A stretch of 64,000 bases of DNA, taken from contig NC_065536.1 in the NCBI RefSeq assembly GCF_932294415.1, positions 47,589,854 to 47,653,853 on the forward strand, read 5' to 3'. Below, in pieces: positions 48,812 to 60,133 of the stretch. The notes beneath the pieces were generated by a model that was not told the origin of the DNA, ran no database searches, and was given only the letters and a program-made list of their open reading frames with translations. Origin of the DNA: Quercus robur (taxonomy: Eukaryota; Streptophyta; Magnoliopsida; Fagales; Fagaceae). How positions within the stretch are numbered: the stretch's first letter is position 1; each line of letters opens with the position of its first letter. A program made the translations under genes and the position numbers.

Positions 48812-51033
48812 TTCTTCTCTTCTTAGTTAGGTTGTGTTGGTGCCAATTGCCACGTTTTACATGGAGTGTCTTCAAACGAAATATAAATAATACTCTACAG
48901 TACTGCTCTCTCTTTCTCCTCTCTCTTTTAGGCAATTCTCACTAATATTTGTCAATTAATTGTCTTTCCACAAAGAGAGATTACAAGACAAAATGCCATT
49001 CACCAAAAATGGACGTCATCAACTACAGATATGGAAGCTATCAATTGGTTTTTATAATAATAATTGTTATCAATGAATCATAATCGTTTTCAATGTCTTT
49101 TCATTTACCTTTAACCAAATGGGTGAAATAGCATAAACATGTCTAGTTGTTTCCTACATATATAATTGATAAAGTTTCCATTAAAATAGGTTGAGTATAG
49201 AGAAACTAATAACAAATTAAGAGCTCTATCAAAAAAAAAAAAAAAAAAACAAAAAAAAAATATTAAGAGAGATTTACATGCCTTCTTCATAGTTGACAAA
49301 TGCTTCTAATGATATGAAAATGTGGTAAAATAATTTAAATCTATATATTTGTCTGCAAAACAAGTTCTAAAAATTACAACTTTTCAATCTAGCTTAACAT
49401 ATAACACTCAATTTAGCAGCAGATAATATTCCCAGCTTAAACAAGAGCCCATATTCCTTAGGTTAATAATAATTATAAACAATGGATCATAATTTTTTTG
49501 ATTGATAAGTGGATCATAATTATTATTGGGAAGGGTCCAATTAACCTTTTCAAAAGACAAGCTTCTTCAAGGTCATTTTTTTTATTCCCCTTTAATAAAA
49601 TGGTTGAGTGGCATATGAACGCCTCTTTGTTTGCTTAGGTAATGTAATGTTCATGTATGAGTATATGATATCTTGATTGCATTAATTACTTTAAATGTTA
49701 ATAAGTTGGCTCCTCCTTCATCAGATTAAATAAAAAAACCGTTTTAAGTTTTAATTACTTGTTATTAAGTTAATATAAAATAATCTCAATTATCATTCAA
49801 ACAGTAGTTGTCATCTTCACAGTAGCAAATCATAATATGTACTCTATATATATTAGAGTAATATCCAATTGTATATAAATTAACATGAAGGTTTGCCATT
49901 TTTTTCTTATTCTTTTATTTTTATTTCTTTTTTGTAGCAAAATAGTAAAATACAGGCTTATATATAATTATTTTTGGTTTTGAAATCCATAAGGTATGTC
50001 CAATAATTAATAGCTAACTTGAACAATTTATTGACAATTTTTTGTATGAATAATTGTACAAATTATCTTATTTATTCTATGATTACTTTTCTTAGTTAAG
50101 TTATTTAATTAGTAAGATTATTTTATTGGAATTACACAAAAAGATCCTTAATCAATTATAATTGTAAATTTTGACTTACAAATAAATTATATAAAAATAA
50201 TAATTTCTTTGGACATTTGCCCCAGATACTTCTTTCCTATCACATTTTTATCTCTCTAAATCTTCCTTATTCACTTGTTTATTAATTTAAAATTTTTAAT
50301 CATGCTCATCATACATTGATAAAAACTCCATATATTATTGTAGACACCTCATTTCGCAACCTTAATTAATTTAACCTTGGAGGTAAAATGGTCATTTCCC
50401 ACACAAAGGGCACAATTGTAATTAAGCCGTCAAATCTTCGATCACTCTTCATAAATCTTGAGGTTTTCACAATCACAGTGATATGTAATGTGCCTTAATC
50501 GGACAATTGGATCGGAAAATATAGGAAAATCAAGTTTCAATGGCTAATATGCATTTACCTGATTGAGATTGAGATGTGTGGATTTTCGCTAATTAATTTT
50601 GATTGGAAACTAAAATGGCAAATTAAAATTAATTGAGTGAAAATTTGTGATTGGTTAAGTCCATATTTATTTATGTGACTTAGTGCATTGAATCAAAATT
50701 GGTTGTCAAACACTAAGTGATAATGTGATTTTTTTTAATCAATTATCTCAAGAAAAATCATTTTTATACATCATAATTATCATTCCAAAATATCCAACAT
50801 CATGAACATCACAATTGTTTAAAACAATTTTCTATTTTAATTATAGTATGTCTTTTTGTTATAAAAACCTCAACATCATTTGCAAGAGCCAAATATGTTG
50901 CAAAATCTAAACTTTCATTCAAAATTAAATCTTGTTGCAAATCTCAAAACCTTTTTAAAATCTTATTTAAATTTGGATCTATAGATTAACCTTAATTAAT
51001 CTCCAATTTAATGTTAAATCTAAGAATTCGATT
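48812..51033. other. AT-rich spacer upstream of HIPP copy 2
   Basis: Holds the same TATA-like stretch as copy 1 and otherwise AT-rich DNA matching 30094-32290. No gene seen. Confidence 0.5.
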
Positions 51034-52113
51034 TGAAAGTTCAAATAGTGTATAAAACACCCTTGAACGTTTAGACACCCAATTATAAAATAACCAATTC
51101 AAGCTTTATGACAAACAACAAGTGTGCGGAAATGAACACAAGCTATAAACAGAATTGGTAAACAATCTAAGCCAATTACAATCACATCCACAGCAGAAAA
51201 TAAAAGACAAAGATTAAGGTAAGTGAGATGCAAACACAAGGACAACACAACAATGTGTTATTGAAGAGAAAACTAAAGCCCTCGGCGTAAAACCTCTCCG
51301 CCGCCCTCCAAGCGGTAAGTAATCCACTAGAAAATGTAGTTAGGATACATGAACAACAATAGACCCTCCAAGCCTAATCTACCCAGTGTACCTAAGCCTT
51401 CCAAGCTTCTTGCGCTAACGAGGTTGCACCGAACCTATTTATTTTCTAGCTTCCCGGATTCCGCTACTTGACCATAGCATCAACCAATGTAAAATTGGTT
51501 CTTTCCTAACTGCTTCCCAGAACACCAAACAACCCTCCCACAGTAATGGATATGGTGAGAAAAAGGTTTTGGTAAAATGTCTCTCAAGGATTTAACAATG
51601 GAGAGAAAGAGAGTAGAGGAATTTGAAGAGTTTTTTATGTGAAGATTGTGGATGAATCAATCTTGTTTTACTTTAGGGTTTCTCTCTCAAAATTCTCTCT
51701 CGAAGCTCTCTTTCTTTCGTGGGTATAAGGGGTATTTATACTAGGGTGAGAATGGAATGTGAAGAGTCAGGTTTTTCAAAACAGGGCTAGGTCGCGACTT
51801 GACTGAGTCGTGAGATCCAGCCGCGAGATAACTGAACGGTCAGTTGTCCTATTTTGTCCTGTAGTGCTCCAGCTAGCATGACGCTTCAACTTCTGGCATG
51901 CCTGGCACATGTATTACTTCTGGCGGCTTGCAGCCGTGAGATCTAGTCATGAGTCTCTGTTTTCCTTGCACACTCTTGAGCATTTCATCACTCTATCTCA
52001 CTCACTACCCTTACAACAATCCCACCTAAATACAGGGTTACTAATTGCTGAAATACAAGCAAATTTGGCACGGAATAAAGCCAACAAGATGGTTGATTAA
52101 ATTCAACCTTACA
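51034..52113 (-). mobile_element. Solo LTR of the Sirevirus-like family
   Basis: About 1080 bp matching the LTRs at 36399 and 43558, but reversed: it ends GATTAAATTCAACCTTACA. The corresponding site in U1 (AGGAATTCATTTGTTGACG, near 32295) is empty. The flanking duplication is imperfect (CATTT on the right; a GATTT-like copy on the left). It is noticeably more diverged than the two LTRs of the full element. Solo LTRs arise by recombination between the two ends of an element. Confidence 0.88.
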
Positions 52114-52969
52114 CATTTGTTGACGTAAATTCAAAGTGTTGCTTTCATATGCTCAATTACAACTTTAATTTCAAAATAAAATAAATTTAAATTTCCAATA
52201 TTCCGGTTTCAATTTGATGCAATGCATTATATGTCTCAAGTTCTATGCCATGTTTGTTTGAAGGGAAATGTAATGAGCAGTAATCTAGAACACCAATTTT
52301 TACCAAACAAGATAGATGCCTAACACATTTTCACCTTGTAATTTAGTCCCCGAATCTAGTTCTAAGGTTTTAGATTAGTGCTAATTCAATGCAACTTTTT
52401 TACTTTTATATATAGAATGTAACTAGGACTCAAAGTCTCGTACTTTCTTTAAAATGTAACAAGGACCCAAAGCTTTAGAATTTCTATCAAATGTAAATTT
52501 TTTCAATTATTCAATGAAATCCAAATATTCAATTCAATTTATTAAACAAGTCTAAAATTAAAGTTCAAGCCTAACTTTGTTTATAAACAAACAAATATGA
52601 ATGAGTTTTTTATCAAGTCAAATCCTAGCTATTTATGAATGACTTGGTTTATTTTATTTACTATTTCACTTAAAAGTTACTCCTAAAGACATTAGTAAGT
52701 GCCAACTTAACCAATGAGTTATCAACTTCTAGTAAAAAAACTTCTAGTAAATAATTGCCTTCTCATATTTTGATTGTTGTAGATTTAACAGGGTTAGAAG
52801 AAACAACAATGATGTGGATTATAATTTATGTATATGGGTTTATTTATTATCAACGTATTTGTTGGGTGTCTATTGTCTCAGTATTTTCCATATCGCTAGA
52901 TCGTGGGAAAGGATCTTTCTAATTTTTTGTTAATTCTTAATGAAATTGTATTATTATTGAAAAAAAAAA

Positions 52970-54030
52970 TGACAAAGCTTGTACATAAGCAATGAGTTAT
53001 GTGGATGTCGATTATGGATTACGGGCTTATGTTTGTTGGTGGCCGAATATGCTGGAACTCTTACAGGATACTGTTGTTCTATGCTTCTATCTACCACAAT
53101 GGCGAATTATATGCAGTAAGGGAGATAGCACAAGGCCATTCGTCTTAGAGGACTCGTTACTGTCCATTTTGGTTCAGCTTTTTGGGCCCAAAAAGCACGT
53201 TAGCCAACCCACAAAGCCATTTGTCTTTGAGGCCTTGTTAACTATCCATTCTTCAGCTTTTTGGGCCCATAAAGCACATTAGCCAACCCAAAAAGGTGAA
53301 ATTGTGTGTTTTGGTGAAAAATTTTAAACAAGTGTCCCAAAACGTGTTTTATTACATTTTTCCGTGGCACCTGCCAAGCTGCAATTGCAAAAAGCAACCA
53401 TCGCTTTAGTTGAAACTAAAATATTGCCATTGAAAAACTGTCCACTTCTCTTAAAATTACCCTGAGTTTTTCTCTAAAACCCAACTTCACCCTTTATTAT
53501 TCTAAAGATAAAACACACTTTAATTTCAGCTAATCTCGTATCTCACTCCTCTATGCTTGTCAAAGGCAACGACAGATCACACCTGGTGACACAAAAAAAA
53601 AAAAAAAAAAAAGAAGAAAAAGAAAAATGAGATTACCACTCTGCTTTTTCATTTTTACCATCTTTATCAAATGCTTTTTTTTTTTTTTTGCCCAATTTTA
53701 TACCTCACTTTTTTTTAGCCCAATTTCATACTCCACTTTTTAAAACTACAACTTTACTGCAACTTTTTTTAATCATGAACTTTTAGTCCAATTTCATACC
53801 TCATTTTTTAAAACTGCAACTTTGCTGCAACTTTTTTTATTTAATTTTCATGATGCTACATTGTGATAATCAGAATGCAATTCACTTGACAGGAAATAAC
53901 CGTGCAAGAATAAAACCTACTGATATGGATATCACAATATCAAAGAAATCCTTTATTTGATGGATATATCTTTGTAGAAAATTCATACTACTGAAAATAC
54001 CTCTAATATGTTAACAAAACCCATGTTTTA
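52970..54030 (+). pseudogene. Fossil Ty1/copia RNase H region in U2
   Basis: The counterpart of 33200-34265, with the same GYVDVDY-like, LSTTKANYM and ENASNMLTKP segments and no hAT insertion. Broken. Confidence 0.6.
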
Positions 54031-54367
54031 GATAACTTTATAAGGGGTATGTGAAAGCATTAGAGGAGGGAGTGGCAATGGTATTAACTATTGAGCCTCT
54101 ACCAAACAAATAGCCCCTTTGCTTGCCTAAATCCACTTTCGGAACCCAGTCACGTTCCAAATGCTAGCTGGTATTAACTAGGCTATGCATTGCATATTAA
54201 GAAACATGCAATCTTGTGTTTTGTTTTTATTTTTATTTTTTTTTGATGAATAAGAAACATGCAATATTGTTCAAGAAAAGAATGGTTCACTAATAAGCTT
54301 GGCAATGATCACGAGTCTTGCTGTCATAGTCATACATACAAGTAGCACATAATTATATATTGTCATG

Positions 54368-55602
54368 TTATTTGATTGAGAAATACACTAGATTGGCAAC
54401 TGCAAGGGTCCTTCCGAACCAAAACCAAGCAATGTTCTACACCACCAACACAAAATCAATCAGATCATTAACTCGTAAAAGAGTAAATAAATTTAATGAC
54501 AAGTAGTTCCTCTTGAAAAAAAAAAGTTGGAATTTGGTTTTAAGGAGTAAGCTTTAAGGCTGGAGTTGAAATTGGGAGCTTTTAAGGGAAAAAAAAAAAA
54601 ATATACAATTCATTGTTCACACTTCATGTATCCATAATTTTGAAATACTATTTAATATAATTTACAAAAACTCAAGCTTTACAAGTACAAATACTTTCTG
54701 CTGACCATTGATATGGTTTATTGGCACTTAGTACCTAGTGGCTGAAGAGGAGTGGAGGGGTTTGAGTAGTAGCTAATGTAGACAATTCTAAGCAATAAGC
54801 TCCAATAATAATAATTATAATAATAATAAATAAATCAATTAATTAAAGTACTAATATATTCTACTTCCTAGAGCAACACCAATATGCCAAATGGCACAAA
54901 GTTACAAAATAGGATAGAAAGAATTGATTTCATAGTTAAATTTTATTTCTTAGAATATCTCAATTAAGGCATTTCAAATAAGGAGTATTGAGAAACAAAA
55001 ATTACCTTAAGTTGGGCATTTGCAAGCAGTGTTTTGTTAACCCACACGTCCTTTATCCAATCAATGATTACAAAGACCCTCCGAACTGTATAGAGCAATG
55101 GAACCAATGCTCTCACTGGTGGTGAAAACAAAGACAGCCCACTAATTATGTTCTTAGTGAGTATCTGAAAAGAGAGTAAGAACAAGTGAGGTGTTGCTGA
55201 TCGAACTGCATGTTCATCTCCTCTAGCAAACCCACCCAAAACGTATGCCGGGGGCAAGAAAAGCCCAATTTTGGTTCCCACAACCACATAGAACCTAAAG
55301 AATTTGCTTCCCTGGAAAATTTCCTGTGATCCAGAGCTGACACTACCATGGGCAGGGAAGACCAAGCGAGAGAGAGCTAGAAGATAGGCAAAGGCAAAGG
55401 CAGGGAAGACTAAATCAAGAAGTGGGACAAGACCACTAGCTGAGAAAACCATGATAAAGGCTACGAGCTGGAGCTCTATTACACGCCGTGATCCCATTAC
55501 ACCACCCATTACAGACTGTTGCTGCTGCTGAGAAATTGGCTTTTGTTAGGGTTTTGTTGTTTCAGAAGTGGTGGTTTTGTCAGGCTTCGATCGAGGAGCC
55601 AT
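54368..55602 (-). pseudogene. Plant multi-pass membrane protein gene (DUF7733-like), copy 2, damaged
   Basis: Exon 1 (55602-55006, 597 bases) is uninterrupted and keeps the membrane segments. Codon 19 is TAA (55548-55546), where copy 1 has a Gln codon. Translation from the Met in VMGGVMGS (55509) could bypass this and lose 31 residues. Exon 2 starts at 54436 but is cut short. A deletion of about 360 bases, relative to copy 1, joins the sequence at TTGAT and removes the conserved C-terminus, so the frame ends VYFSIK-stop at 54368. If expressed, the protein would lack both ends. Probably a pseudogene. Confidence 0.85.
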
Positions 55603-56089
55603 AGAGAGAGTTACACCCGACATTTTCTAATTCCTTGGCCTAAGTGTATTGTTGTTGTTACTTGCTTGATTGATTTGGCTGCTTTCTGGGATTCAAGACT
55701 TAGAATCGTCTTGTTGTTATTGAAACCAGAGAATAAAATTTTGCTTGCAATATTATTATGCTACTGATGTACATGGATGATAATAAGATTAAAAGCAAGA
55801 GTTGGTACAAGCACAATATGGGATTGAAAAAGAAAATGTCCTAATTGTTTAAAACAAGGATATTATTTCAACAGCCAAAAATTAAGGTTGATTTATGACT
55901 CATAAAAATGGAAGCCACCATGAATGGGTCAAGTTGGAGACACAATTAAAGGTGCCAACCAATCGTGTCTAAAAATTAACTAACCCCACGTAAGAATTGG
56001 CATCTATTACTGATACTAGACAAAATATAAAAAGAAGGAATGTGATCCAAACAATAGTTTTTTTTTTTTTTTTTAGAAGGATGATCCAA

Positions 56090-57176
56090 TCAATAGCTGT
56101 TGTCCTTGTATTGTTCTGTGCCTTTTTTATTGTCATTGCCCTTGCCTTGTGATCCTACTTTCTCTCCTTGTTCTTGCTTCACAATCTCCACATGCTTCCT
56201 TTGTCGCTTCTTGATGGATTCAACAAGCTTCAGTGGATCGAATGCGCCTTTCACAATCACTCTTGACGTTTCCTTATTTGTTTCCACATTTAGAGTTTCT
56301 ATTATCCAAATTTTCAAAGAAAAAAGAAATACATTAACTTAATGTTTCACCCCAAATTTAATTTTTATTTTTATTTTTTTATCTCAGTTTGGTTTTAGAA
56401 TTTCACTTAAAAAAGGAACTAAATAGAGAGATTTACTTACCTTTTATTCTCTCTATACATTTCTTGATATCATTTGCACAACCTTCACAATGCATGTACA
56501 TTTTGAGCACTACAACCTTCACTTGAACCTGTATAAAGAAAAGTAAAAATAAGAGAGAAAGCACACATAACCTATTGACAAATGGAGAACTATAATAGAT
56601 TTTTGCAAAAGGAAATTTGGTGCAATTGTAATAGATCTCTTGCTTCTTTTCTGGTTCTTTTTTCTTATTTTTATCCTCTGGTTTTTGTTTGGGAGAGATA
56701 AGCTCAACATTTCTACTGTATTTCTTCTGAAGTGTTTGTAGGGCTTTTAGTGGATCAGCATTTTTCCCCTTCACAACCACCTTGCGATTTGCACTATCTA
56801 TCACAACATCTTCCACTCCTAATCATTCATATATGCACAAATTTAATTATCAAAATAAATAAAAGAACAAAAGACACACACACACACATGCACACATATG
56901 AAGTGAATCATTCAAACATTACCATCAAGTCTTTTCAAGCATCTAGAAAATTTTTGACAGCATCCTTCACAATGCATGAACACTTTCAACACAATTTCTT
57001 TATTGGAATTTCCTGTATTTTTCTCTTCCTTTTTTTCCTCACTTTTCATCTCCTCCTTCTCCACTAGCTGCTTATTTTTTCCCTAGTGAAAAACAAGAAA
57101 TTTCATTGCCATAGAATAAAAGTATTGACAAGTATAGAGATTGACCAAAAGTGAAATGGTTTCCTACCTTTCCCAT
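56090..57176 (-). pseudogene. HIPP copy 3, lacking the isoprenylation tail
   Basis: Exons correspond to 57176-57168, 57082-56923, 56818-56637, 56528-56441 and 56298-56090. Both HMA motifs are kept. Two faults are visible. First, the deletion at the start of U3 removes the last exon's end, so the protein ends KKGTEQYKDNSY with no CaaX cysteine (215 residues if normally spliced). Second, the donor of intron 3 is AT instead of GT (56636-56635). That intron is 108 bases with no in-frame stop, so unspliced mRNA would still encode a protein of about 251 residues with a hydrophobic insert between the HMA domains. Whether it is expressed is unknown. Its start and TATA-like region look normal. Confidence 0.85.
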
Positions 57177-58488
57177 TTCTTCTCTTCTTAGTTAGGTTGT
57201 GTTTGTACCAATTGCCACGTTTTACATGGAGTGTCTTCAAACGAAATATAAATAATACTCTATAGTACTGCTCTCTCTTTCTCCTCTCTCTTTTAGGCAA
57301 TTCTCACTGCTAATATTTGTCAATTAATTGTCTTTCCACAAAGAGAGATTACAAGACAAAATGCCATTCACCAAAAATGGACGTCATCAACTACAGATAT
57401 GGAAGCTATCAATTGGTTTTTATAATAATAATTGTTATCAATGAATCATAATAGTTTTCAATGTCTTTTCATTTACCTTTAACCAAATGGGTGAAATAGC
57501 ATAAACATGTCTAGTTGTATCCTACATATATAATTGATAAGGTTTCCATTAAAATAGGTTGAGTATAGAGAAACTAATAACAAATTAAGAGCTCTTTCAA
57601 AAAAAAAAAAAAAACAAAAAAAAAATTAAGAGAGATTTACATGCCTTCTTCATAGTTGACAAATGCTTCTAATGATATGAAAATGTGGTAAAATAATTTA
57701 AATCTATATATTTGTCTGCAAAACAAGTTCTAAAAATTACAACTTTTCAATCTAGCTTAACATATAACACTCAATTTAGCAGTAGATAATATTCCCATGG
57801 CTTAAACAAGAGCCCATATTCCTTAGGTTTATAATAATTATAAACAATGGATCATAATTTTTTTGGTTGATAAGTGGATCATAATTATTATTGGGAAGGG
57901 TCCAATTAACCTTTTCAAAAGACTAGCTTCTTCAAGGTCATTTTTTTATTCCACTTTAATGAAATGGTTGAGTGGCATATGAACACCTCTTTGTTTGCTT
58001 AGGCATATGAACGCCACTTTAATGTAATGTTCATGTATGAGTATATGATATCTTGATTGCTTTAATTACTTTAAATGTTAATAAGTTTGCTCCTCCTTCA
58101 TCAGATTAAATAAAAAACCGTTTTCGGTTTTAATTACTTGTTATTAAGTTAATATAAAATCATCTCAATAATCATTCAAATAGTAGTTGTCATCTTCACA
58201 GTAGCAAATCATAATATGGACTCTACATATATTAGAGTAATATCCAATTGTATATAAATTTACACGAAGGTTTGCCATTTTTTTCTTATGCTTTTATTTT
58301 AATTTCTTTTTTGTAGCAAAATAGTAAAATACATACTTATATTTAATTATTTTTGGTTCTAAAATCCATAAGGTATGTCCAATAATTAATAGCTAACTTA
58401 AACAACTTATTGACAAATTTTTGTATGAATAATTGTACAAATTATCTTATTTATTCTATGATTACTTCTCTTAGTTAAGTTATTTAAT
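57177..58488. other. AT-rich spacer upstream of HIPP copy 3
   Basis: Matches the U1 and U2 spacers. It holds a small extra duplication around CATATGAACGCC (57977-58021). No gene seen. Confidence 0.5.
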
Positions 58489-58501
58489 TAGTAAGATTAT
58501 T

Positions 58502-58669
58502 GTGGGTTCCAGTTAGTTCAACTGGTAAAGTCTCTGATGTTTGAATAAGAGATCTGGGATTCGATCCCCGCCTATACCAAAAACTTATTGGTGTCTTGGT
58601 CTGGTGATAAAGAGCTATCATCAGAAACGAACGCCATAAGTTCAAACTCTCTCTCAAAGAAAAAAAAAA
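58502..58669 (+). mobile_element. tRNA-derived SINE
   Basis: The 168-bp insertion starts GTGGGTTCCAGTTAGTTCAA. It carries pol III promoter boxes: box A TTAGTTCAACTGG and box B GATTCGATCCC. It ends in an A-rich tail and is flanked by the 13-bp duplication TAGTAAGATTATT (58489-58501 and 58670-58682). U1 and U2 have the empty site. The body after box B is unrelated to tRNA, as in plant SINEs. Confidence 0.93.
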
Positions 58670-58682
58670 TAGTAAGATTATT

Positions 58683-59031
58683 TTATTGGAATTCCACAAA
58701 ATGATCCTTAATCAATTATAATTGTAAATTTTGACTTACAAATAAATAATATAAAAATAATAATTACTTTGAACATTGGCCCCAAATACTTCTTTCCTAT
58801 CACATTTTTATCTCTCTAAATCTTCCATATTCACTTGTTTATTAATTTTAATCATATTCATTATACATTGATAAAAACTCCATATATTATTGTAGACACC
58901 TCATTTCGTAACCTTAAATAATTTAACCTTGGAGGTAAAATTGTCCTTTCCCACACAAAGGGCACAATTGTAATTAAGCCGTCAAATCTTCGGTCACTCT
59001 TCATAAATCTTGAGGTTTTCACAACCACAGT
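58683..59031. other. End of U3 before the second Tat element
   Basis: Matches 31400-31760 of U1, including the TGTAGACACC phrase, and stops at CCACAGT. No gene. Confidence 0.6.
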
Positions 59032-59648
59032 TGTGCGTGCCGGAAGTGAGACTGTTGGGCCTAACCTCACTTAGGCTCACAACTTATTTGTAATGTGGGT
59101 TTAGGATTTCCCACTTCGGGTTGTTCTCGGCATAGAGACTCAACGAAACTGCTCCTCTCTCTCTCTCTCTCTCTTTCTCTTCCTGAATCACTCTTTTTCT
59201 CTACTCTCTATTTTCTTGAGAACCTTTCAACAACCATTTCATTTCCCCAACTTCTCATATTTATAGCTTTAGATTAGTGGAGGGATCATTATTACTGCCA
59301 TAGTTAGTGCAATTGGAGGTTCAATATCATCAGTTGTAAGTGGATGGTTAGGTGGGAGTGGAATGCGGTGAAAGTGGCCTTGGAACTTGGTTCCAACTCT
59401 AGCAGGCATGCCCGGCAACGGTGTTTCTTGGGCACTGCCGGGCACACTACGGATGGTGTATCTGGACGTTATTCTTTCTTTAGTGTTTGGGAATGATTTG
59501 TCGAGCAAGAATCAGGTTGCAAAACTTGGGCCTATAGTTGGTGTGGGTTCAGACTAGAGTGTTAGGTAGAAAGGGATTGGGACCATGGGCCATGTTGCTA
59601 GGCCAGAATTCAAGGCCCAAATGGATCTGGGTACCTTGGTGCCGTACA
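59032..59648 (-). repeat. 3' LTR of Tat-2
   Basis: Inferred from TG...CA ends (TGTGCGTGCC and GGTGCCGTACA on the plus strand), from the break of U3 at its left edge, and from TTAGCCCCCCTTT (a polypurine tract read in reverse, 59649-59661) at its right edge. It holds a CT microsatellite at about 59155-59173. The partner LTR is outside the window. Confidence 0.7.
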
Positions 59649-60133
59649 TTAGCCCCCCTTTGATTCATACCCGGCTATTGGGAAGAATCAAGGAGTCCAA
59701 AAGGCACTTACGTTTGATTAGGTTAACAAGTGGAAACATGGGCTGTCTCAGAAATCCATTAATGCACTCTCAAAAGGCGTGCTGTTCCGAGCCGTTTTGG
59801 TTCAGCTGTCATCCTTGTTTGATGGTTCGTGAACCGAGGCAGTGTGCGTGTCATTTGGCATAGGCATCTGTAAAGTTTCTTTGCTAACTGAGCCCCATTA
59901 TGGTTGATTGGACGCTGCTCATTCCCCTTCGGCCTTTATAAATAACCCATCACAAATCATTTTTTCACTTTTTCACTCTCCATTCTCTGAATTTTCTGTC
60001 TGCCGAGCATTCATCTGTGCGCTTATTCATCAGTCTAGAGCCCTCTTCTTCCTTAGTGCCCAAAGTAAGTTTTCTACCTCTCCCTTTTACTTCAGGTTTC
60101 TTCTAGTTTCTTCCTTCAATCCCAAAATTTAAG

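Larger units (their letters stand above)
45522..56091. repeat. Large tandem unit U2
   Basis: Second copy of U1, same order and orientation, without the hAT and Sirevirus-like insertions but with its own solo LTR. The stretch 45522-47644 repeats the block-A part and the HIPP 3' spacer and holds no gene that I recognise. Confidence 0.9.
56092..59031. repeat. Large tandem unit U3 (cut off by an insertion)
   Basis: Third copy of the unit. Right after its start, at 56114-56117, about 2.2 kb present in U2 (45547-47753) is missing, joined at the shared bases TTCT. The copy is then followed up to 59031, where a second Tat element interrupts it. It also carries a SINE. Confidence 0.88.

Noticed and set aside
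48738-48935. A basic 65-codon frame over the HIPP start in copies 2 and 3
   Set aside because: It overlaps the promoter, first exon and intron of HIPP in another frame and has no support of its own.
58502-58576. Possible tRNA gene
   Set aside because: Box A and box B are present, but there is no closing acceptor stem and the rest is SINE body with an A tail and target duplications.
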